Assembly (NCBI GenBank): GCA_964403465.1
Contig: CAYOFY010000044.1
Span: 1-13,545, forward strand
Reading direction: 5' to 3'
Length of the DNA: 13,545 nucleotides
From: JAFGKM01 sp964403465
GTDB taxonomy: Bacteria > Ratteibacteria > UBA8468 > B48-G9 > JAFGKM01
Shown here: positions 6,929 through 13,545 of the stretch, piece after piece
Numbering within the stretch: position 1 is the stretch's first letter
Layout: every line of letters begins with the position of its first letter
Made by a program: the position numbers and the translations under genes
Notes under the pieces: model-generated
The model's input: only the letters and a program-made list of their open reading frames with translations
Databases searched by the model: none
Told to the model about the DNA's origin: nothing

Positions 6929-9135
6929 CCATGGAGAAAAAACAGGTTGCAGGATTCATTGTTTCACCGGACTGGATAGAGAAACCTTCGCTTTCGGAAA
7001 GATACGTTCGCGAGATGTCGGAGCACGGATACGGCGCCGCGGTTCTTTTTGTAAGACACCAGAAACGCTCGGTCTTCAACGAAGATGTGCGCAACGCCGT
7101 GGGTGAGATAACGCGCCTGTGTCATGAACACGGCCTGCGTGTCATTCTGGACACCGACCCGTTTTTCTGGACGGCTGAATTTGCGGAGTCCCACCCAGAA
7201 ACTGCCCTTCACATCATCGGAAGTGTTGATGCCCTGTCGGTTAACGGTTCCTTTGAGTTCAAGGCGCCGCATCCGGGCGAGGAGAGATACTCGCCATATA
7301 TCTTCAGCAGTGTGGCGGCCGTCTTCATGCAGGACGGGGAATCGTACCGCCGGCTTTCCGACGACGAGATAACATACGAATGGATGAGCATGTACCAGGG
7401 GGTGCTCATAAAAGGTTCAATGAAGGGCGGTTATTCTGGAAAACTCGTTTTCTACGTCGTCTTCAAGACGTTCGGTCTTACCGACCTTTCGCACCCCGTT
7501 TACCTTGAAGGGCAGAGGCAGCTGCTCTCGCTTTACAAGGGTATCCCCCTGGACGGCTTCGGCTGGGATGAGCCCGGGAAATACGTTCCGCAGGCATACT
7601 ACAAGACGGGCGAGTCCTTCCCGGAATTTTTCCGCAAAATTAACGGCTACGAACTTGCCGATAAACTGATATACCTTGACCACTGCGACAATACGCCGGA
7701 GGCCGTCAAGGTGAGGTGCGACTACTACCGTACACTCTCGGAAATGAATTTCATTGCGCAGAAGGAGCACAACGACTACGCACGCAGTCTTTTCGGCGAC
7801 AGACTGATTTTCGGCACGCACCAGACATGGTCAGGGATACCCGCTGACCTGTCCGGCGGGGTGATGGACTATTTCAAGCTGGGCAGGATTCTCACCGCGT
7901 CATGGACGGACGGTTCCTGGGACTGCAGCCAGTTCAAGTACCAGGCGTACTTTTTCATGCTTGCCGAGAGCATACGGAAGGAACTTGGTTTGAGGGATGC
8001 GTACTATAACGACTGGGGATATAGCATCCCGGCTGTTGAAAACATGCGGCTTGCCAACAGGTTCAAGATGCTCTTCCATATAAACTGGTTCAACATATTC
8101 TTTTCGGATTCCAGCGAGTCTCTTCTCAACTACCGCATGGAGCCGTTGAAAACGCATGCAAAGCAGGAGGTCAGAAACCTTGATACCTTTGACAGTTTCA
8201 TTGGGGACGGATTCCTGCCTCACACCGACGTCGCCATCCTCTATTCGTGGGAAACGATTGCCGCGGCTCCCAAGTGGCTCATGCGGCTCTACTACATGAT
8301 GCTTGCCAATCTTTCCCTGAATCTTGCCGACAGCGGTCTGTTCGGGGTGCAGGTCTCCTGCGGGGGGCTTCTGGATTCTTCCGTGGGGAAAGGCGCTTTT
8401 ATGGTGGCAGGGAACAGATACCGCGTTCTCATAGTTCCGTACGGGTATGCACTTCCATCCCGTGTCTATCTTAAAATAAAGGAATTGTGCAGAGCGGGTA
8501 TCCCTGTGATTTTTTGCGGACCCGCTCCTGAATTCGAGGCAGAAACAGGGAGAAATATCTCTTCTGATTTTGCCGGAAGTATCGGGTTCAGGCCGTTTTC
8601 ACTCTCCGGCTACGAATCGCTGTATGCTCAGCGTATCGGCCTGCCGTCACCCAGGGAATGGGAGCCGTCATGGTCGGATTTCTATTATCCTGTTTCCGTG
8701 AAGAATGGTCTGGTTGTACCGGACAGGGAGGGCAGGATTTCCCACATCAAGTCTCCAGATTTACCGGTCTACTATATGCCGCAGCCTGACCCGCGCGAGG
8801 ATATTGTCAATCTCATCAGGACCCTTGTACCCGGTGTTGCGGACGTTTTCGCGGAGGGTACGTATTACCGGATTTACCGCAGGTCGGGTGATGAGGGTAT
8901 CTTTATCGCCGTGGCGGTTGCAAAAGGGCATGTACCGGCTTCTGACCTTGTCCCGTCAAGTTACGGGAACGGGCTGCGAGCGCCGGTGAAAGAACACAAT
9001 ATCAGGATTCTATTCCGGTTCAGTGAAGGAGAACTTGTCATGAAGGGCGGAAGCTGGTGCGCTGCCAGAATCTCCGGCGGACGACTCGTGGAAAAAATCG
9101 GGGACTGCCCGGATGTGAAATGGGAGGCAGGATGA
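6925..9135 (+). CDS. Putative glycoside hydrolase with a GH42-like barrel and trimerisation-like domain
   Basis: This 736-residue protein reads as a clan-A-like (beta/alpha)8 glycosidase followed by a Rossmann-like domain, the architecture of GH42 beta-galactosidases and relatives. In the barrel, YVREMSEHGYGAAVLF (27-42) and HGLRVILDTDPFFW (69-82) resemble early strands. GFGWDEP (211-217) carries candidate catalytic D215/E216, and DAYYNDWGYS (358-367) a candidate acid at D363. From about 430, VAILYSWET then YRVLIVPYGYALP (499-511) and AGIPVIFCGP (524-533) look like the GH42 trimerisation fold. A beta-rich C-terminus follows. It does not match a GH family that I can name with confidence, and the catalytic pair is not proven. 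No signal peptide is present. ATG at 6925 overlaps the MttB stop; ATG at 6931 is an alternative with better spacing from GGAGA at 6919-6923. Confidence 0.65.
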   Translation: MTMEKKQVAGFIVSPDWIEKPSLSERYVREMSEHGYGAAVLFVRHQKRSVFNEDVRNAVGEITRLCHEHGLRVILDTDPFFWTAEFAESHPETALHIIGSVDALSVNGSFEFKAPHPGEERYSPYIFSSVAAVFMQDGESYRRLSDDEITYEWMSMYQGVLIKGSMKGGYSGKLVFYVVFKTFGLTDLSHPVYLEGQRQLLSLYKGIPLDGFGWDEPGKYVPQAYYKTGESFPEFFRKINGYELADKLIYLDHCDNTPEAVKVRCDYYRTLSEMNFIAQKEHNDYARSLFGDRLIFGTHQTWSGIPADLSGGVMDYFKLGRILTASWTDGSWDCSQFKYQAYFFMLAESIRKELGLRDAYYNDWGYSIPAVENMRLANRFKMLFHINWFNIFFSDSSESLLNYRMEPLKTHAKQEVRNLDTFDSFIGDGFLPHTDVAILYSWETIAAAPKWLMRLYYMMLANLSLNLADSGLFGVQVSCGGLLDSSVGKGAFMVAGNRYRVLIVPYGYALPSRVYLKIKELCRAGIPVIFCGPAPEFEAETGRNISSDFAGSIGFRPFSLSGYESLYAQRIGLPSPREWEPSWSDFYYPVSVKNGLVVPDREGRISHIKSPDLPVYYMPQPDPREDIVNLIRTLVPGVADVFAEGTYYRIYRRSGDEGIFIAVAVAKGHVPASDLVPSSYGNGLRAPVKEHNIRILFRFSEGELVMKGGSWCAARISGGRLVEKIGDCPDVKWEAG

Positions 9136-10202
9136 CGCCGAGAGAGAGGGTAGAGAGGATTCTTTTGAAGCAGGGAGGAGACCGTGTGCCCTTCACCATC
9201 TATGAGGGACTTATGCCGCGCTCCACGGTTGAAAGGCAACTGCGCGACAAAGGACTGTGTCTTGTTGCGGGTCTCGGCGTTTTCAAAAGTCATATTCCCA
9301 ATGTGAAAGAACACAGCGAGGGTTTTTATGTTGACGGAGTTTTCCATGAGCGCTGGCACTGGGAGACTCCCTTTGGAAATCTTGATTCGCTGCGTGTACC
9401 AAAAGGTTTTACCTCATGGACGAAAGAGAAAATGTTCAAGAGCAAGGAGGATTACAGGGCGGTTGCCTTCCTGATAAAGGACAAGGTCTACGAGAAAATG
9501 TATGAGGATTTTCAGAAAGAAGAAGAACGGAAGGGAAGCGATTACATCTGCAGGACAGGGATAGGGTATGAGCCGATGCAGGAACTGATATACGGCATTA
9601 TGGGCGTGGAGACATTCTGCGTGGAATGGGCGGAGAGACAGGACGAGGTCTTGAAGCTCCACGACCTTCTGGTTGAGGACAGGCGCAGGATCTGCAGGAT
9701 CGTTGCAGAATCCCCGGCCCTTCACGCAAACTACGGAGGCAATGTATCGCCCGAGATAATCGGTCTGGAAAGGTTCAGGAAATATTTCGTGCCCACCTAC
9801 AACGAGGCCGCGGAAATTTTTCATAAACAGGGGAAATTAATAGGAGTGCATCTTGACGCAAACAACAGACTTCTTGCGCCGGAGGTTGCTAAAACGGAAC
9901 TGGATTACATAGAGGCGTTCACCCCGCCCCCTGACTGCGATCTGTCCGTTAAGGAAGCGCTGGAGGCCTGGCCCGAAAAGATACTCTGGATCAACTTCCC
10001 CTCCTCCGTTCACTGCTCCGGGGAAGAGACAATAAGGGAGACGACCGAGGAGATTTTGAAGCAGGCAGGTTCCGGCGAACGTCTTATCGTGGGTGTTACG
10101 GAAGATATACCGGCTGATCACTACCAGAAAAGCATGACAGTAATTTCAAATGTTCTGATGAAAAAAGGTAAACTGCCTCTTTCAATGACTGAAAAGATAT
10201 AG
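9132..10202 (+). CDS. URO-D-like protein, putative methyltransferase (second, divergent copy)
   Basis: The 356-residue product starts MTPRERVERILLKQGGDRVPF, the standard opening of URO-D/MtaA-type proteins. The ATG at 9132 is chosen because it matches this family start, follows GGGAGG at 9122-9127, and overlaps the upstream stop as ATGA; the frame extends to a GTG at 9057, but that extension is inside the upstream gene. Late-barrel segments are LIGVHLDANNRLLAPEV (236-252), YIEAFTPPPDCDLSVKEA (259-276), WINFPSSVHCSG (286-297) and LIVGVTEDIPADH (318-330). Where MtaA has zinc-binding H-x-C, this protein has H240-L-D242. C269 and C295 are other possible metal or redox residues. The sequence is clearly unlike the first URO-D copy, so the two are not a recent duplication and probably have different partners or substrates. 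The reaction is unknown. Confidence 0.83.
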   Translation: MTPRERVERILLKQGGDRVPFTIYEGLMPRSTVERQLRDKGLCLVAGLGVFKSHIPNVKEHSEGFYVDGVFHERWHWETPFGNLDSLRVPKGFTSWTKEKMFKSKEDYRAVAFLIKDKVYEKMYEDFQKEEERKGSDYICRTGIGYEPMQELIYGIMGVETFCVEWAERQDEVLKLHDLLVEDRRRICRIVAESPALHANYGGNVSPEIIGLERFRKYFVPTYNEAAEIFHKQGKLIGVHLDANNRLLAPEVAKTELDYIEAFTPPPDCDLSVKEALEAWPEKILWINFPSSVHCSGEETIRETTEEILKQAGSGERLIVGVTEDIPADHYQKSMTVISNVLMKKGKLPLSMTEKI

Positions 10203-10225
10203 ACCGATATCTCCACGCTGTTTGT

Positions 10226-10267
10226 CATTGCGAGGCGTTTTTTGCCGCACAAAAAACATTCGCAATG
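10226..10267 (+). repeat. Imperfect palindrome in the spacer before the GH4 gene
   Basis: CATTGCGA at 10226-10233 pairs with TCGCAATG at 10260-10267. GTTTTTTG at 10237-10244 pairs with CAAAAAAC at 10250-10257, leaving a small GGC/AT internal loop and a five-base CCGCA end loop. The outer arm resembles the dispersed TGTCATTGCGAG palindromes common in some environmental bacterial genomes. It sits in the longest clear non-coding spacer of the window (97 bases). It may be a dispersed repeat unit or an mRNA hairpin; no U-tract follows, so it is not a standard terminator. Confidence 0.6.
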
Positions 10268-10299
10268 GCGGAATGCATCGGGGCAAAGGAGAGATACGC

Positions 10300-11673
10300 A
10301 TGGCGTCAAGAAAAATTGCCTGCCTGGGAGCGGGCAGCCTGCATTTCATGAGTGCGATTCCGGATATTCTCCTTGCCGACGGACTATCCGGTTCCCGGAT
10401 AGTGCTTTACGACATTGAGAACGAGAAAGCGCGACTGATGGCGAAAGCATGCCGCGGAGTCGCGGATTCCCTCGGTACAGGGTTCAGGATAGATCCTGTC
10501 GCATCTCTTGCCGAAGCACTTGACTGTGCCGATTTCGTGCTCACCTCAATCGGCGGAAGCGGTGCGGATATAAACAGCAGCGTTTACAGTTCCCGCTACC
10601 ATGCCCTTGATATGTACATTCCGGCAAAGTACGGCATCCATCAGGTTATAGGCGATACCTGCGGTCCTGCCGGCATGATGATGGGTCTTCGCTCCATCCC
10701 CGTCTACCTGCATATCTGCAGGGAGATGGAGAAAAGGTGTCCGAAAGCGGTACTGTTCAACCATTCAAATCCCATGGCTGTCCTGTGCCGTGCCATGCGG
10801 AAATACAGCGGTATAGCCGTCATAGGAATCTGTCACGGTGTACAGGCAGGGGTTGTCTGTGCAGCGAGACTCCTCGGTGTAAAGCCGGAGGAACTTGAAT
10901 GCACATGGGTCGGGACAAATCATTACTACTGGTTCACCGGCGTTTTCCGTGGGAAAGAGGATGTCTATCCCCTGCTGAAAAAGCGGCTGAAGAGCGCGGG
11001 AAAACAGGAAAACAGGGAATTGACCGCCGGGCTTTCGCAAATATACGGGTATCACATTGTCTATCCGAGCGATGACCACGCGATTGAATTCTACCCGTTC
11101 CTGGCCGGAGTCCGTGGAGGCCAGAAATCTCTGCCTTACGGCCTTGCGAAAAGCGCAAGAGTACACGGGTTTGACGAACGCCATAGCATGCCCCGCAGGG
11201 AACCGGTGACAGGAAAAACAAGGCAGGAGTTTTTCAAAAACTATAAAAATATACTTGATGGGATAAAACCTCCCGCAGAAAGGGCGAATAAGATTTTTGG
11301 TGAACCCACAGGTTCCATGCTGGAATCTGTTGCCCTGGGGCGCAGGGATGTATATATCGTGAATATTGCCAACGAAAGTGCTATCCCCAACCTGCCATCC
11401 CATGCGCTTGTGGAGATAGAGGCGGTGACTGATTCAAGGGGTGTACGGCCGGTTTTCATGGGCGAAGCGCCGCCTGTGCTCAAGGGCATGCTTGAAAAAA
11501 GGTTTGTCTGGCAGGAACTGGTCGTTGACGCAGGTGCAAAGGGTGACAGGAACCTTGCCCTCCAGGCGCTGATGGTGGACGAGATGGCCATCGTTCCCGA
11601 GAAGGCGGAGAAGATGCTTGACGAGATGCTCCTGGCGTCGCGCGACCTCCTGCCGCAGTTCTTCCAGAAGTAG
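10300..11673 (+). CDS. GH4 family NAD- and metal-dependent alpha-glycosidase (alpha-galactosidase/alpha-glucosidase type)
   Basis: GH4 enzymes cleave glycosides by an oxidation-elimination route using NAD and a divalent metal, in the cytoplasm. The 457-residue length is typical. The Rossmann fold starts at ACLGAGSLHF (7-16), with D38 after the second strand favouring NAD over NADP. CADFVLTSIGG (76-86) and GDTCGPAGMMMGLRSIP (118-134) follow. FNHSNPM (153-159) and GICHGV (176-181) hold the expected sugar- and metal-binding N157, C178 and H179; GTNHYYW (205-211) contributes H208. NLPSHALVEIEAV and GEAPP near the end are family standard. The CHG form with GTNHYYW suggests the MelA/AglA side rather than 6-phospho-glycosidases, but specificity is not certain. 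AAGGAGA at 10286-10292 fixes the ATG at 10300; an upstream TTG at 10222 would translate through the palindrome and is rejected. Confidence 0.9.
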   Translation: MASRKIACLGAGSLHFMSAIPDILLADGLSGSRIVLYDIENEKARLMAKACRGVADSLGTGFRIDPVASLAEALDCADFVLTSIGGSGADINSSVYSSRYHALDMYIPAKYGIHQVIGDTCGPAGMMMGLRSIPVYLHICREMEKRCPKAVLFNHSNPMAVLCRAMRKYSGIAVIGICHGVQAGVVCAARLLGVKPEELECTWVGTNHYYWFTGVFRGKEDVYPLLKKRLKSAGKQENRELTAGLSQIYGYHIVYPSDDHAIEFYPFLAGVRGGQKSLPYGLAKSARVHGFDERHSMPRREPVTGKTRQEFFKNYKNILDGIKPPAERANKIFGEPTGSMLESVALGRRDVYIVNIANESAIPNLPSHALVEIEAVTDSRGVRPVFMGEAPPVLKGMLEKRFVWQELVVDAGAKGDRNLALQALMVDEMAIVPEKAEKMLDEMLLASRDLLPQFFQK

Positions 11674-11675
11674 CG

Positions 11676-11691
11676 GTGCGATTTATCGCAC
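11676..11691 (+). promoter_or_regulatory. Short perfect hairpin between the GH4 stop and the GH36 ribosome binding site
   Basis: GTGCGA, loop TTTA, TCGCAC forms a perfect six-pair stem just after the GH4 stop. It is followed directly by AGGAGA (11692-11697) and the GH36 ATG at 11704. With no U-tract it is not an intrinsic terminator. It could protect or process the mRNA, or tune GH36 initiation. Confidence 0.45.
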
Positions 11692-11703
11692 AGGAGATGA
11701 ACA

Positions 11704-13521
11704 ATGAAAAAGGACAGAGTGGATTTAATCCCTGTCGGTAAAAGCAATCCTTACAGAGACTGGTTTAACTCAGGAAAACTGATAGGTGTTTCGGCCGATG
11801 GTCTGAANNNNNNNNNNNNNNNNNNNNNNNNNNNNNNNNNNNNNNNNNNNNNNNNNNNNNNNNNNNNNNNNNNNNNNNNNNNNNNNNNNNNNNNNNNNNN
11901 NNNNNNNTATCCCCCTCCATCCTACAGGGTATTTGAGCAGGACGGAGGCGTTGAACTGATATGCGGCAGAGAGGGCGGATTTTCCACGGAGACCTTCATA
12001 CCGACATTCATCGCCAATGACCCTGCTCTGAATAAGGGCTTTTTTCTTGCGTACGAATGGCCGTGCCGTTCAATCATCCAGATGGCATCCGGGGCCGTTT
12101 CCGGGCAAAAGCGGGCAATGAGCATCTGGGCGCATCCCGGCTGGGTCATGTTTGATTTGAAACCCGGGGAAAGTGTGTGCATACCCAGGATTGATGTTGG
12201 TTTTTTCAATGGCGATGGGATTGACGGAAGCAACGGACTGCGCAGGCACATTGCCAGGCACGTGATAAGACCGGTCAAGGAGGGAAGTCCAATACCTCCT
12301 GTTTTCTACAACCACTATTTCGGATGGGGGAATGACTGGACCGAGAGAGACATGAGACGCGAAGCCGATGTCTATTCGGAACTGGGGATAGAATATTTCG
12401 TTGTTGACGCGGGCTGGTTCAAGGGGAATTTCCGCAAGGGGATAGGCAACTGGGATATCGTTGACAGGAAGAAATTCCCCAGCGGGATGGAAGCTTTCTC
12501 CCGTTACGTTGAACAAAAAGGCATGAAGTTCGGTACGTGGCTTGAGATAGAATTTGCGCAGGGAGATTCGGACTGGGTCAAAAGGCATCCTGACTGGTAT
12601 TACGAGGCGGGAGAACTGCAGAACACGGTGGCTTATTCAAGACAGTTTACTGACCGGCTTCTCAAACTTGACTGCAGGCATGTCCGCGAAAGGGTTGCGG
12701 ACTGGCTGGAGTCATGGGTGAACCGATACAATATCAGGTGGCTCAGGTGGGATTTCAACAACACCCCCCTGCCTTTCTGGATGGCTAACGAAAAGGACGA
12801 AATGGGCAGGATACACATGAAATACGGAGAGGGGCTGCTTGCCCTGCTTGATGAATTCATGACCAGATGCCCCCAGGTTCACATTGAAGCATGCGCAGGA
12901 GGGGGGCACAGGACAGACCTCGGGACTCTCAGGAGGGCACATTCGCTCTGGATGAGCGACAACTCCCATACCTATGACGTGATGCGACGTTTCCAGGCAG
13001 GGCTGAACAGGGTGCAGACCGGGAATTACGGCAACTCCTGCTTCCTGTGGGTGACGCATGAAAGACAGCGTCTCCAGAGCATCGCTTCCGTCAGGAAGGA
13101 TGGGTATTTGCCTGCGATACTGCGGTCAAGAATGGCAGGCTCCCTCGGTTTCGCCGAACAGACATGGTTCTGGACTCCGTCTATAAAAAGATATCTCAGG
13201 AAAGAGATAGAGAAATATAAATCCATAAGGCACCTCATCATGAAAGACTACTACCCGCTTTTTTCGCCCAAAGACATGAGAGACTACGACGGCTGGCAGT
13301 TCCACGACCCTGATGCCGGCGAAGGGTTTTTCATGGTTTTCCGCTGCGGGTCCCCGTCAGACAGGACAGAGGTCTTTCCCGGGGGCTGGAGTTCCGGTGA
13401 AAGATATGAACTGACAGATATGGATACGGGACAGAAGGTAAAGACTGCTGCCGGCAGGGAACTGGCTGTTGACGTCAGGAAGGAAAACGGAATGAGATGG
13501 TTCAGGTACAGGTTGCTGTGA
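11704..13521 (+). CDS. GH36 alpha-galactosidase, interrupted by an assembly gap
   Basis: This retaining alpha-galactosidase probably removes terminal alpha-galactose from oligosaccharides. After the gap, part of the N-terminal beta domain is seen, then the catalytic barrel: YNHYFGWGNDW, YFVVDAGWF, and GNWDIVDRKKFPSGM. LRWDFN holds the expected nucleophile (D at 12751-12753), EACAGGGHRTDLG is the sugar-binding Cys/Gly/Arg/Asp motif, and WMSDNS holds the acid/base (D at 12958-12960). Nucleophile and acid/base are 69 residues apart, in the range for GH36. There is no signal peptide. AGGAGA at 11692-11697 supports the ATG. The 100 N fall within residues 35-68 of the nominal frame; true gap length is unknown, so the 605-residue total, the reading frame across the gap and the N-terminal numbering are nominal. 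The stop is TGA at 13519-13521. Confidence 0.92.
   Translation: MKKDRVDLIPVGKSNPYRDWFNSGKLIGVSADGLXXXXXXXXXXXXXXXXXXXXXXXXXXXXXXXXXXYPPPSYRVFEQDGGVELICGREGGFSTETFIPTFIANDPALNKGFFLAYEWPCRSIIQMASGAVSGQKRAMSIWAHPGWVMFDLKPGESVCIPRIDVGFFNGDGIDGSNGLRRHIARHVIRPVKEGSPIPPVFYNHYFGWGNDWTERDMRREADVYSELGIEYFVVDAGWFKGNFRKGIGNWDIVDRKKFPSGMEAFSRYVEQKGMKFGTWLEIEFAQGDSDWVKRHPDWYYEAGELQNTVAYSRQFTDRLLKLDCRHVRERVADWLESWVNRYNIRWLRWDFNNTPLPFWMANEKDEMGRIHMKYGEGLLALLDEFMTRCPQVHIEACAGGGHRTDLGTLRRAHSLWMSDNSHTYDVMRRFQAGLNRVQTGNYGNSCFLWVTHERQRLQSIASVRKDGYLPAILRSRMAGSLGFAEQTWFWTPSIKRYLRKEIEKYKSIRHLIMKDYYPLFSPKDMRDYDGWQFHDPDAGEGFFMVFRCGSPSDRTEVFPGGWSSGERYELTDMDTGQKVKTAAGRELAVDVRKENGMRWFRYRLL
11808..11907. other. Assembly gap of exactly 100 N
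   Basis: Exactly 100 unknown bases lie inside the GH36 gene. A round 100 is the usual placeholder for a scaffold gap of unknown size. The frame happens to remain open across it, but that is not evidence that the two sides are in register or 100 bases apart. Confidence 0.98.
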
Positions 13522-13545
13522 ACGGGATTATACAAGTCTTTCCAG

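Noticed and set aside
9057..9131. Earlier GTG start for the second URO-D gene
   Set aside because: It would overlap the upstream gene by 79 bases. The ATG at 9132 has a ribosome binding site, an ATGA junction and the family N-terminus.
10226..10267. Intrinsic terminator
   Set aside because: The T run is inside the stem, and no U-tract follows the hairpin.
10222..10299. TTG start extending GH4 upstream by 26 codons
   Set aside because: The extension reads through the palindrome and precedes the Rossmann fold start; the ATG at 10300 has a clear AAGGAGA.
10765..11403. 212-codon open frame on the minus strand
   Set aside because: It is opposite the GH4 gene, whose motifs are all on the plus strand; the reverse frame has low-complexity, unconvincing sequence.
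1..13545. CRISPR array, tRNA, insertion sequence or phage genes
   Set aside because: I saw no regularly spaced repeats, cloverleaf, transposase or phage-type protein; coding density is nearly complete.

Overview
The window looks like part of one co-directional operon, all on the + strand. It combines intracellular glycoside hydrolases with proteins from corrinoid (B12) methyltransferase families. Base composition is mid-GC and standard stop codons fit every gene. No rRNA, tRNA, transporter, regulator or mobile element is visible, so the host cannot be placed firmly. A run of exactly 100 N suggests a draft or metagenome scaffold. The gene mix (GH29, GH4, GH36, a GH42-like enzyme, URO-D-like and MttB-like proteins) suggests an anaerobic or fermentative glycan degrader, for example from the PVC group or a related uncultured lineage. 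That placement is inference.

Layout: the C-terminal tail of a probable upstream gene (to 49); a GH29 alpha-L-fucosidase (66-1292); a URO-D/MtaA-like protein (about 1334-2548); a 932-residue fusion of an M28-like aminopeptidase domain, a winged-helix-like linker and an AAC(3)-type acetyltransferase domain (2585-5383); a possible 48-residue small ORF overlapping both its neighbours (5358-5504); a non-pyrrolysine MttB-family methyltransferase (5501-6928); a 736-residue putative glycoside hydrolase (6925-9135); a second, divergent URO-D-like protein (9132-10202); a spacer with an imperfect palindrome (10203-10299); a GH4 NAD/metal-dependent glycosidase (10300-11673); a short hairpin; and a GH36 alpha-galactosidase interrupted by the assembly gap (11704-13521). 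Several junctions overlap by 4 bases (GTGA or ATGA), which suggests translational coupling.

How the genes may work together: none of the four glycosidases has a visible signal peptide, so they probably act in the cytoplasm on imported oligosaccharides that carry alpha-fucose and alpha-galactose. Interleaved with them are one MttB-like and two URO-D-like proteins, families best known for moving methyl groups to and from corrinoid proteins. The most interesting reading is a locus that both trims glycans and demethylates them or a co-transported methylated compound. No corrinoid-binding protein or reductive activator lies in the window, so this is a hypothesis. The peptidase/acetyltransferase fusion may handle an amino sugar or an amide-linked substituent of the same substrate; its real reaction is unknown.
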